Shown here in pieces: positions 1-5,473 of a DNA stretch of 5,473 nt. A model generated the notes under the pieces. The model was not told the DNA's origin and did no database searches. It worked only from the letters and a program-made list of their open reading frames with translations. This DNA is from Gammaproteobacteria bacterium. Its GTDB lineage: Bacteria; Pseudomonadota; Gammaproteobacteria; UBA6429; Thiohalophilaceae. Position 1 is the stretch's first letter. Each line of letters begins with the position of its first letter. The stretch lies in assembly GCA_024641445.1 (NCBI GenBank), contig JAHEDA010000174.1, positions 1 through 5,473 on the forward strand. The letters run 5' to 3'. The translations under genes were made by a program, and so were the position numbers.

Positions 1-1
1 C

Positions 2-211
2 AATATTGGACTGATTTTACCAGGCACCAATGTCTTGTGGATAAGCGCAACCAATGAGGCTGAAGTATCTCGAACGAATCAAAATAAGGCTTATGAAGCT
101 ATCCCATCCAGCGTGAAGAAAGAGTTCGTGGAAGTAAGTGGTGGCCACGTGGACGTGCCCTCGAAATCGTCTGAAGACGCTATCAGGTTTCTTAATGCGT
201 TGAGTATGTAG
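2..211 (+). CDS. Probable alpha/beta hydrolase, C-terminal 69 residues (5' end outside window)
   Basis: An open frame enters from the left edge and stops at TAG (209-211). A second stop, TAA (212-214), follows directly. The 69 residues have the order expected at the C-terminus of an alpha/beta hydrolase: a hydrophobic strand (VLWISA, fragment residues 11-16) followed by acidic E19, then a charged helix, then a second strand leading to GGHVDVP (47-53). H49 would be the catalytic histidine and the last helix (DAIRFLNAL) would close the fold. The nucleophile elbow is not in the window, so the substrate cannot be inferred. GC is about 47% over bases 1-180 by hand count, clearly below prfC. The gene converges on prfC and ends before a strong stem-loop. 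The family call rests on a short C-terminal pattern and is moderate; that the stretch is coding is likely but not certain. Confidence 0.6.
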   Translation, partial: NIGLILPGTNVLWISATNEAEVSRTNQNKAYEAIPSSVKKEFVEVSGGHVDVPSKSSEDAIRFLNALSM

Positions 212-290
212 TAAAGCTGGGTCGGAACATTATTTTATGTACGCGAGGTAATTTGAATCTGTCCCTGCGACATTATCACAGCAAATCCAA

Positions 291-324
291 AAACTAATCC
301 GGCCAAGACCGGGTTAGTTTTTTT
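291..324. terminator. Bidirectional intrinsic terminator between converging genes
   Basis: Bases 291-302 pair with 309-320 as a 12-bp stem with one T-G wobble (298/313) and a 6-base loop (303-308). On the plus strand the stem runs into seven T (318-324). On the minus strand the five A at 289-293 give a T-run after the same stem. It lies about 80 bases after the hydrolase stop and 15 bases after the prfC stop, so it fits both transcripts. The rest of 212-338 shows nothing I recognise. Confidence 0.85.
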
Positions 325-338
325 CTATGGAGTTATCG

Positions 339-1916
339 TCAGTGCTCGCGTGTGGCACGGAACTGAATATCCGGCCAACGCTCCTCGTTGAGCTGTAGAT
401 TCACACGGGTCGGGGCCAGATAGCTCAACAGGCCCGAGGCATCCAGCGCGAGGTTGTCGGCGTTCTTGCGCGTAAACTCCTCCAGCATCTTTTCGTCATC
501 ACACTCGACCCAACGCGCGGTATGCACGTTCACCGCCTCAAAGCTGGCCTCGACGTTGTATTCGGACTTGAGGCGGAAGGCTACCACGTCGAACTGCAAC
601 ACACCCACGGCACCGACGATGAGGTCGTTGTTGTTCATGGGGCGGAACACCTGCGAGGCGCCCTCCTCGCTCAACTGATCGAGACCTTTTTGCAACTGCT
701 TGTTCTTCATCGGGTCGCGCAGGCGCACGCGGCGGAATAGCTCCGGCGCGAAGTTGGGGATGCCGGTAAACTTGAGGTCTTCACCCTCGGTGAAGGTGTC
801 ACCGATCTGAATCGTACCGTGATTGTGCAGGCCTATGATGTCGCCCGAGTAGGCCTCTTCGATGTTTTCACGCTCGCTCGCCATGAAGGTGATGGCGTTG
901 GCGATCTTCACATCTTTGCCCGTGCGCACCTGGTGCATCTTCATGCCCTTGGTGTATTGGCCGGAACAGATGCGCATGAAGGCGACACGGTCGCGGTGTT
1001 GCGGGTCCATGTTGGCCTGGATCTTGAAGACAAAGCCAGAGAAGGTGGGTTCGTCGGCCTTGACGTCACGCGTGAGGGTCTTGCGCGGTAACGGTGAGGG
1101 GGCGACTGTGACATAGTAATCGAGCAGTTCCTTGATTCCGAAGTTGTTGATGGCGGAACCGAAAAACACCGGTGTCTGGCGCCCCTCGAGGAAGGCCTGC
1201 TTATCGAAGGTGTGGCTGGCGCCCTTTACCAGCTCGATCTCGTCGCGGAATTCCTTGGCGTCATGGCCAAGTATTTCATCCAGACGCGGGTTGTCGAGGC
1301 CGCTGATGACCTCACCCTCCATGATCTTGCCGCCATGGGTGGAGCTGAACAGGTGGATGTCGTCGTTATATATATGGAATACCCCCTTGAAGCGCTTGCC
1401 CATGCCGATGGGCCAGGTGATGGGGGCACACTGGATCTTGAGGATGGCCTCGACCTCGTCCATGACCTCCACCGGGTCGCGACCCTCGCGGTCCAGCTTG
1501 TTGATAAAGGTGAGGATGGGGGTATCGCGCAGGCGGCAGACCTCCATCAGCTTGATGGTACGGTCTTCAACACCCTTGGCACAGTCGATGACCATCAGGG
1601 CCGAGTCCACCGCCGTGAGGGTGCGGTAGGTGTCTTCGGAGAAGTCCTCGTGACCGGGGGTATCCAGCAGGTTAACAATGCAGTCGCGATAGGGGAATTG
1701 CATGACCGCCGAGGTCACGGAGATCCCGCGCTGCTTCTCCAGCTCCATCCAGTCGGAGGTGGCATGGCGCGCGGCCTTGCGGCCCTTGACGGTACCGGCG
1801 AGCTGGATGGCACCGCCGAACAAGAGCAACTTTTCAGTGAGGGTGGTCTTGCCAGCGTCCGGGTGCGAGATGATCGCAAAGGTACGGCGGCGGGCCATTT
1901 CCTTTAGGAACGACAT
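339..1916 (-). CDS. prfC: Peptide chain release factor 3 (RF3), class II translational GTPase
   Basis: RF3 is a cytoplasmic GTPase that recycles RF1 and RF2 from the ribosome after peptide release and contributes to quality control after miscoding. Counting from the ATG at 1916, the protein has 525 residues (E. coli about 529). The G motifs are intact: SHPDAGKT (17-24), RGIS (63-66), DTPGH (85-89), NKLD (139-142) and a GSA motif before the second domain. The RF3-typical stretches KSEYNVEA and TARWVEC are present and the C-terminus ends in TREH as in E. coli. The frame also opens at a TTG eight codons earlier (1940), but that codon has no ribosome site, and the family N-terminus begins near MSFLKEMARRRTF. 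AGGA-type sites lie 11 or more bases before the ATG. The gene is monocistronic here, divergent from the envelope operon, and ends at a terminator. No truncation or lost residue is seen. Confidence 0.98.
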   Translation of the reverse strand: MSFLKEMARRRTFAIISHPDAGKTTLTEKLLLFGGAIQLAGTVKGRKAARHATSDWMELEKQRGISVTSAVMQFPYRDCIVNLLDTPGHEDFSEDTYRTLTAVDSALMVIDCAKGVEDRTIKLMEVCRLRDTPILTFINKLDREGRDPVEVMDEVEAILKIQCAPITWPIGMGKRFKGVFHIYNDDIHLFSSTHGGKIMEGEVISGLDNPRLDEILGHDAKEFRDEIELVKGASHTFDKQAFLEGRQTPVFFGSAINNFGIKELLDYYVTVAPSPLPRKTLTRDVKADEPTFSGFVFKIQANMDPQHRDRVAFMRICSGQYTKGMKMHQVRTGKDVKIANAITFMASERENIEEAYSGDIIGLHNHGTIQIGDTFTEGEDLKFTGIPNFAPELFRRVRLRDPMKNKQLQKGLDQLSEEGASQVFRPMNNNDLIVGAVGVLQFDVVAFRLKSEYNVEASFEAVNVHTARWVECDDEKMLEEFTRKNADNLALDASGLLSYLAPTRVNLQLNEERWPDIQFRATREH

Positions 1917-1949
1917 ATTTGGGTAAATCCTGTCCTGCAAAAGGCGGCT

Positions 1950-1981
1950 ATTCTAGCGCAAAGTCTCGCGGGCAAGGTCAA
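1950..1981 (-). promoter_or_regulatory. Candidate prfC promoter
   Basis: Read on the minus strand, TTGACC (1981-1976) is followed by TAGAAT (1955-1950), close to sigma-70 -35 and -10 boxes. The spacer is 20 bases, longer than the preferred 16-18, which weakens the call. Transcription from here would begin near 1943, giving a leader of roughly 27 bases before the ATG at 1916 and placing the alternative TTG at 1940 almost at the 5' end. That supports the ATG start. Confidence 0.35.
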
Positions 1982-2015
1982 AATTTGGCCAATGCCCGGG
2001 AGGTGATAACGGGCT

Positions 2016-2024
2016 TGCTATACT
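2016..2024 (+). promoter_or_regulatory. Candidate extended -10 promoter for the membrane protein/MoxR operon
   Basis: TGC followed by TATACT (2019-2024) matches the extended -10 pattern TGn-TATAAT with one difference. No convincing -35 hexamer stands 16-18 bases upstream (the position reads CCGGGA), which an extended -10 can tolerate. The start would be near 2031, giving a leader of about 68 bases before the ATG at 2099. It is the best candidate in the 182-base divergent region. Confidence 0.4.
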
Positions 2025-2085
2025 CCAACAGGGCTGGAGGGATATCTGCCGCTGCCGATAACCTTGAGGATTACACAATAACGAG

Positions 2086-2092
2086 AGAGGGA
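2086..2092 (+). promoter_or_regulatory. Ribosome binding site deciding the start of the first operon gene
   Basis: AGAGGGA lies six bases before the ATG at 2099. The frame is open upstream to 1919, but that extra part would run through the promoter region and reads as polar, unrelated residues. This site therefore fixes the start at 2099. Confidence 0.7.
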
Positions 2093-2098
2093 ACCATC

Positions 2099-2887
2099 AT
2101 GTACCAACTACCCACTACACCCCAAGGGATAGGTCAATTACTGGATTCGGGCTTCAAACTGTTTCGCGCCGGTTTTAAAAACATACTCGGACTCCTCGGC
2201 GTGAATTTACTCGCCAACCTGGCCATCCTGGGCATATTTGTAAGCAGCCTGATGGCCCTCTACAGTGGTGGCGCAAACCCTGCGGCCATGCTGAGTGGCT
2301 CCGCCATCATGATGTTTGTGGGCCTGATGGTAGTTAACATCGCCGCGACCGTCGGTTACACGGCCAAGTATTTCACCGTGGCCAATGGCAGCAGCATGGG
2401 GCTGGGCGAGTCCATTACCATCGGTCTGCGCAAGTTCTTTCCGGTGGTCATCTGGGTCCTGCTGTACTTTCTCATCATCGTGCTGGGCTTCGTCGCACTG
2501 ATCATCCCGGGTTTCATCTTCATGATCACGCTGATGTTCGGCATGTATATTATGGTGATGGAGGACGTCGGACCAATTGCGGGTATCAAGCGCAGCCATA
2601 ATCTGATCTGGGGTAACTGGTGGCGCACCTCCCTCTACATCACGGTGGTGTATATCATCGCCTTCATCGTGCTGATGCTGATCTTGGTGCCCGTTGGTAT
2701 TCTGGTGGCAATCCTTGCGGGTGGTAACCCTATCGTTATCTCCTCGCTTGATGCCGTGAACCAGATCATCTCTATCATCATCATGCCGTTCTTTATTGCC
2801 ATGATCATCCCGTACTACAATGACTTGAAACTCCGTAAACAAGGTGGTGATCTTGCAGCACGCATTCAGGCCAGCTCCGCCAAATAA
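2099..2887 (+). CDS. Integral membrane protein, glycerophosphodiesterase membrane-domain/YciC-like
   Basis: A 262-residue, strongly hydrophobic inner-membrane protein with about six membrane segments, near residues 28-55, 66-86, 113-135, 136-154, 178-206 and 216-240. Two marks resemble the loosely related YciC/UPF0259 and glycerophosphoryl-diester-phosphodiesterase membrane-domain families. One is an amphipathic loop, GIKRSHNLIWGNWWRT (162-177), just before a membrane segment. The other is a C-terminal YYNDLKLRKQG (239-249) after the last helix. No catalytic domain is attached and no enzymatic motif is visible, so I infer a structural or transport-related role, not phosphodiesterase activity. 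It is the first gene of the operon, and its 3' end overlaps the next gene by 35 or 44 bases. Repeated ATC codons at 2767-2784 simply encode isoleucines in the last helix. The membrane nature is certain; the family name is tentative. Confidence 0.85.
   Translation: MYQLPTTPQGIGQLLDSGFKLFRAGFKNILGLLGVNLLANLAILGIFVSSLMALYSGGANPAAMLSGSAIMMFVGLMVVNIAATVGYTAKYFTVANGSSMGLGESITIGLRKFFPVVIWVLLYFLIIVLGFVALIIPGFIFMITLMFGMYIMVMEDVGPIAGIKRSHNLIWGNWWRTSLYITVVYIIAFIVLMLILVPVGILVAILAGGNPIVISSLDAVNQIISIIIMPFFIAMIIPYYNDLKLRKQGGDLAARIQASSAK
2847..2852 (+). promoter_or_regulatory. Part of a near-perfect Shine-Dalgarno inside the upstream gene
   Basis: The full match runs from 2841 to 2852 (AAGGTGGTGATC) and differs by one base from the ideal anti-16S sequence AAGGAGGTGATC. 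Its AGGTGG core (2842-2847) sits five bases before an in-frame TTG at 2853. It lies in the last codons of the membrane protein, so it also encodes protein. It favours TTG 2853 over GTG 2844 or GTG 2847, which have no such site in front of them. Confidence 0.5.
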
Positions 2888-3830
2888 GCGCCTGATCCGG
2901 GTTGTTCTACTGGTTCTGTTTGGTGGCGGATATTCATCCGCCTCCGCTGCAGGGCCGTGGGCGCACGGCGACCTCACCGCGTGTCTCACAAGGGTGATTC
3001 AACAGCAACACGAGATTGATCTGAGTAAGAAGATATCTATCCGTGAGGCCTGCCCACAGATCGAGGCCTTTTCACACAGCCAACTCGGGCGCAACCTTGA
3101 ACCGAGGACAGGGAAGACACTTACCCTTGGGCAGGTAATCGATTTACGCCATCTCTTGCAAAAGCCTGTCTCGCATTCACCCGATGACCATTCCCCCAAA
3201 CTGGATGCACTCGTCGCGATCCAGAAAGAGGTGTATGCCCCCATCGCCGAAAAAAAGGCAGAACCCGGTTACTGGCAGCGTTTTCTGGAATGGCTGAGGC
3301 AACGCTTCGGTTCGGAGAGTGATAAACCGGGTTGGCTCGGCAAACTCATCGACAAGATCGACATCCCAAAAGATACCGCCCAGGCCATCTTCAAGGGGTC
3401 CGTCGCGGTGTTGCTCATTATGGCGGCCTATCTCCTCTATCACGAATTACGCGCCGCCTCGATCAGCAATTACTTTAAACAGCGTCGTCTGCGTCGACAG
3501 CACCAACCAGGCGTAGCGGCCCACACGGTAGCGCATCGGACACTGACGGATGTGATGCAACTCAGCGGACGCGACAGGATTAGCGCACTCTTTCAATATC
3601 TGGTGGATCGCCTATTTCAGACCCAAGACCTGTCCAACCGCGATAGCCTGACCAACGCGGAGTTATGTCAACAGCTCGCAATGAACTCGACACTGCAACA
3701 AGGTTTTGAACACGTAATCAAGAATGTCGAACCTATCCTCTACGGCAGTCACGCCCCCGACGATACGACGACCGCGAGTGTGGAGACCCTCATCCTGCAA
3801 CTGGATACACAGGTCGGTGCCAAGACATGA
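2853..3830 (+). CDS. Exported, membrane-anchored protein with DUF4129-like C-terminal domain
   Basis: Counted from TTG 2853 it has 325 residues; GTG 2844 would add three. The N-terminus reads as a signal peptide: KRLIR (12-16), a hydrophobic core (17-27) and a SASA-A site near residue 32. An exported domain of about 140 residues follows, with two cysteines (C44, C67) and no family I recognise. A WLRQRF/WLGKLI amphipathic stretch (147-166) and one membrane helix (about 177-197) come next, then a basic segment (KQRRLRRQ) marking the cytoplasmic side. The C-terminal 90 residues resemble DUF4129: SLTNAELCQQL (265-275) and EPILYGSHAPDD (293-304), matching the family's 'LT..EL' and 'Y.G....' pattern. 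DUF4129 is also found at the C-terminus of TgpA-type transglutaminases beside MoxR and DUF58 genes. The gene overlaps both neighbours. A possible -1 frameshift site lies at 3251-3257. Function is unknown. Confidence 0.85.
   Translation: MQHAFRPAPPNKRLIRVVLLVLFGGGYSSASAAGPWAHGDLTACLTRVIQQQHEIDLSKKISIREACPQIEAFSHSQLGRNLEPRTGKTLTLGQVIDLRHLLQKPVSHSPDDHSPKLDALVAIQKEVYAPIAEKKAEPGYWQRFLEWLRQRFGSESDKPGWLGKLIDKIDIPKDTAQAIFKGSVAVLLIMAAYLLYHELRAASISNYFKQRRLRRQHQPGVAAHTVAHRTLTDVMQLSGRDRISALFQYLVDRLFQTQDLSNRDSLTNAELCQQLAMNSTLQQGFEHVIKNVEPILYGSHAPDDTTTASVETLILQLDTQVGAKT
3251..3333 (+). other. Candidate programmed -1 frameshift signal (slippery A AAA AAG plus stem)
   Basis: In the DUF4129 gene frame the codons at 3249-3257 are GAA AAA AAG, so A AAA AAG (3251-3257) is in the phase used at the dnaX slippery site. 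Four bases later AACCCGGTT (3262-3270) is perfectly complementary to AACCGGGTT (3325-3333). Inside that loop AGCGTT (3277-3282) pairs with AACGCT (3301-3306). The -1 frame runs 21 codons and stops at TGA 3320-3322. The product would have about 156 residues and lose the membrane helix and DUF4129 domain. The outer loop is long (54 bases) and the GAGGTG upstream (3228-3233) is 17 bases away, farther than in dnaX. This is an inference only. Confidence 0.3.
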
Positions 3831-5149
3831 AGGACCGCCTGATTACACTCCTGGGTGCCGGCCTCGCCTTTTTTGTGATGGCAGTCCTGATGGTGCCACC
3901 ACCCGCGCCCAAAGAGGAGGCTATCTCGATACCCACCACGGAGGACAGTGGTAAATATGGCCTCAAGACGGCCTGGCGCTGGTTTAATGAATCGGGTAAC
4001 AAGGTCATCTCCCTGCGCGAGCGCTATACCGCACTGACCACCGATGCACGCCTCCCCAGCAACGGCAACCTGCTTGTGCTCTCACTACCACTGCGGGTGC
4101 AGGCACGCCACCTGGAGTTGCAACAGTTACAGGAGTGGGTGGCACAGGGAAATCATTTGTTAGTCCTCACCGCGATGAGCGACTGGCCGGAGTGGGCCGC
4201 CCGCAGTAATGTGAGTTCCATCCATGAGGTCTTTGACCGCTTTGGCTTTGGCTATGGCATCGATGAGCATCGACCCAAACCGAAGCCCATACCGAAGAAA
4301 ACCAGGAAACCGGCGAATGCCAAGGCCAAGCCCGTTGCCGAGCCGAAAAAGAAAGAGGAACCCAGGGCACCCGCGAGGCACCTGTTGCATCTGGCCCCCA
4401 GCTTTCAACACCCGCTGACCGAGGGACTCACGGCGGTCCAGGCCGAGTGGCTGGACAGCGAGGGCCGCAACTGGCACCTCACCAGCAATGCTGACACCGC
4501 ACACAACACGCTGGTGCTGATGCGCGACCAGGAGTATCACGGTGCCGCGCTGTGGCAGGCACGCGCGGGTGAGGGCAATCTGTGGGTGACACGCTTTACC
4601 GACCTCTTCAGTAATCATCGCCTCAGCGAACCACAGAACGCCTTGCTCCTGCGCAACCTCGTGGCCTATACGACACAGGGCTCTGGTTATGTCATCTTTG
4701 ATGACATGCATCAGGGCCTATCCATTCTCTATGACCCACAGACCTTCTTCGGCGACCCGCGCCTGCACCACAGCCTGTGGTTCCTGTTGGCACTGTGGCT
4801 GGTCTACGTCATGGGCCACACCAATCGCTTCATGCCCGTGGCAAACCGATTGGGCGCACCGCGCCTGATCGAACAGGTGCAGATACTGGGCAATTTCTTT
4901 GCACGCCGCCTGCGCAGCGCTGCGGTTGGACAGCGCCTGTTGCAGTATTTCTTTAATGAGGTGCGCGGCTACTATGCCCTGCCGATCAACGGCGAGCCTG
5001 TCTGGGACGTGCTGCGCACACGCAGTAATGTCGATGCCAGCGTACTCGAACACGCCATGCGCCTGCACGCGCGCGTGGTGGCCAGTAAATCCATCAACCT
5101 TGTTACACTCTCACGAACCATTCGCCAGATAAGGGAACAACTATCATGA
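3827..5149 (+). CDS. DUF4350-like two-helix membrane protein
   Basis: 440 residues, starting at an ATG that overlaps the previous stop by four bases (ATGA), with only a weak ribosome site, so translation is probably coupled. One membrane helix lies near 5-25 and a second near 314-332. The basic N-terminus (K2, R4) suggests an inside start, with residues 26-313 outside and 333-440 in the cytoplasm. The outer part resembles DUF4350: SGKYGLKTAWRWF (41-53), a strand NLLVLSLPL (81-89), LQEWVAQGNHLLVLT (101-115), then GEGNLWVTRFTDLFSNHRL (248-266), QNALLLRNLV (270-279) and FDDMHQG (291-297). That fold is related to glutamine-amidotransferase-like domains, but the protein has no cysteine at all, so it cannot use the usual amidotransferase nucleophile. 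A proline/lysine-rich stretch (149-183) splits the outer domain. It probably partners the DUF4129 and MoxR proteins. Its biochemical role is unknown. Confidence 0.85.
   Translation: MKDRLITLLGAGLAFFVMAVLMVPPPAPKEEAISIPTTEDSGKYGLKTAWRWFNESGNKVISLRERYTALTTDARLPSNGNLLVLSLPLRVQARHLELQQLQEWVAQGNHLLVLTAMSDWPEWAARSNVSSIHEVFDRFGFGYGIDEHRPKPKPIPKKTRKPANAKAKPVAEPKKKEEPRAPARHLLHLAPSFQHPLTEGLTAVQAEWLDSEGRNWHLTSNADTAHNTLVLMRDQEYHGAALWQARAGEGNLWVTRFTDLFSNHRLSEPQNALLLRNLVAYTTQGSGYVIFDDMHQGLSILYDPQTFFGDPRLHHSLWFLLALWLVYVMGHTNRFMPVANRLGAPRLIEQVQILGNFFARRLRSAAVGQRLLQYFFNEVRGYYALPINGEPVWDVLRTRSNVDASVLEHAMRLHARVVASKSINLVTLSRTIRQIREQLS
4689..4707. repeat. Perfect 8-bp inverted repeat with 3-base spacer inside the DUF4350-like gene
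   Basis: ATGTCATC (4689-4696) and GATGACAT (4700-4707) are exact reverse complements around TTT. No T-run follows, so it is not an intrinsic terminator. The stretch encodes YVIFDDMH-like residues that look conserved in the family, so the symmetry may be a by-product of coding. Confidence 0.5.
5131..5136 (+). promoter_or_regulatory. Ribosome binding site for the MoxR gene
   Basis: AAGGGA stands nine bases before the ATG at 5146 and lies within the final codons of the DUF4350-like gene. Together with the ATGA overlap it indicates independent initiation as well as coupling, which could raise ATPase output relative to the membrane partners. Confidence 0.6.
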
Positions 5150-5473
5150 GCGCAGTCCTGCAAATCACCCAACACGTCCGCGAGCAACTGGGCAAGACCA
5201 TCTATGGCATGCCCGAGATAATCGACGGCCTCACCATCGCACTGATCGCACGCGGCCACATCCTATTGGAGGGTGTGCCCGGTCTGGGCAAGACCCTGCT
5301 GGCCAAGACCTTCGCCGCGCAGATGGGTGGCAAGTTCAAACGCGTGCAGTGCACGGCAGACCTGATGCCCTCGGACATCACCGGCATTCACATCTATCAC
5401 ACCGGCCAGAGCAAGTTTGAGCTGATCCCCGGACCGGTGTTCGCCGACGTGTTACTGGTAGATGAAATCAACC
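5146..5473 (+). CDS. MoxR-family AAA+ ATPase, N-terminal part (3' end outside window)
   Basis: The first 109 codons of a cytoplasmic AAA+ ATPase run off the right edge. It starts at an ATG overlapping the preceding stop by four bases. The Walker A motif is GVPGLGKT (43-50), and the Walker B motif LLVDEIN (103-109) ends exactly at the window edge. Between them, DLMPSDITG (72-80) and ELIPGPVFADVLL (92-104) are the MoxR signature, with the usual insertion that separates this clade from other AAA+ proteins. MoxR proteins are thought to act as chaperones that remodel or activate partner proteins, often with von Willebrand A or DUF58 proteins encoded next to them. A DUF58 gene would be expected just beyond the window. 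Sensor and arginine-finger motifs lie outside, so an intact enzyme cannot be confirmed. Confidence 0.95.
   Translation, partial: MSAVLQITQHVREQLGKTIYGMPEIIDGLTIALIARGHILLEGVPGLGKTLLAKTFAAQMGGKFKRVQCTADLMPSDITGIHIYHTGQSKFELIPGPVFADVLLVDEIN

Noticed and set aside
1212..1907. Long plus-strand open frame (231 codons) opposite prfC
   Set aside because: It mirrors the strongly conserved RF3 gene on the other strand and its translation shows no domain or ribosome site. High GC makes such antisense frames common.
1917..1940. Eight-residue N-terminal extension of RF3 from a TTG
   Set aside because: It has no ribosome site and lies almost at the predicted transcription start. The ATG at 1916 matches the family N-terminus.
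2023..2039. Short hairpin CTCCA/TGGAG near the predicted transcription start
   Set aside because: Five base pairs with a seven-base loop are expected by chance, and there is no T-run or known RNA motif.
1919..2098. Sixty-residue N-terminal extension of the membrane protein
   Set aside because: It would be read through the promoter region and is polar and unlike the family. The ATG at 2099 has a well-spaced ribosome site.
2767..2784. Apparent ATC repeat tract
   Set aside because: These are isoleucine codons in a membrane helix, interrupted and imperfect, with no sign of a true tandem repeat.
2207..2989. Minus-strand open frame of 260 codons, rich in His and Asp
   Set aside because: This composition is what the reverse complement of hydrophobic membrane-protein codons gives. 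It runs across two well-supported plus-strand genes.
4160..4711. Minus-strand open frame of 183 codons opposite the DUF4350-like gene
   Set aside because: It shows no recognisable motif or ribosome site and lies wholly within a better supported gene.

Overview
The window looks like ordinary chromosomal DNA from a gammaproteobacterium. The near full-length peptide chain release factor 3 closely follows the Escherichia coli PrfC sequence as I remember it. Most of the window is clearly GC-rich, and the genes are tightly packed. I cannot name the genus from the sequence. There are no RNA genes, insertion sequences, CRISPR repeats or integrase genes.

Layout from left to right: (1) bases 2-211 hold the 3' end of a plus-strand gene, probably an alpha/beta hydrolase, with visibly lower GC. 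(2) Bases 212-338 are a short intergenic gap with a strong stem-loop that has T-runs on both strands. It sits between two converging genes and probably stops transcription from both sides. (3) Bases 339-1916, minus strand, are prfC (release factor 3). (4) Bases 1917-2098 are a divergent promoter region serving prfC on one side and the next operon on the other. (5) From 2099 to the right edge runs a compact plus-strand operon of four genes: a six-helix membrane protein with a glycerophosphodiesterase-membrane-domain/YciC-like look, an exported membrane-anchored protein with a DUF4129-like C-terminus, a DUF4350-like membrane protein, and the start of a MoxR-family AAA+ ATPase cut by the window edge.

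The four operon genes overlap at each junction (35 or 44 nt, then 4 nt, then 4 nt), which points to translational coupling and a shared job. MoxR ATPases next to DUF4129, DUF4350 and usually DUF58 proteins are a recurring bacterial gene set with poorly defined function, thought to act in envelope assembly or stress tolerance. The MoxR ATPase would work in the cytoplasm, while the DUF4129 and DUF4350 proteins each appear to place one domain outside the inner membrane and one inside.

The most unusual signal is inside the DUF4129 gene. An in-phase A AAA AAG heptamer, the same as the dnaX slippery site, is followed four bases later by a 9-bp perfect inverted repeat with a nested 6-bp stem, and the -1 frame stops inside that structure. 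If used, it would yield a short secreted form lacking the membrane anchor. This is a hypothesis from sequence only.
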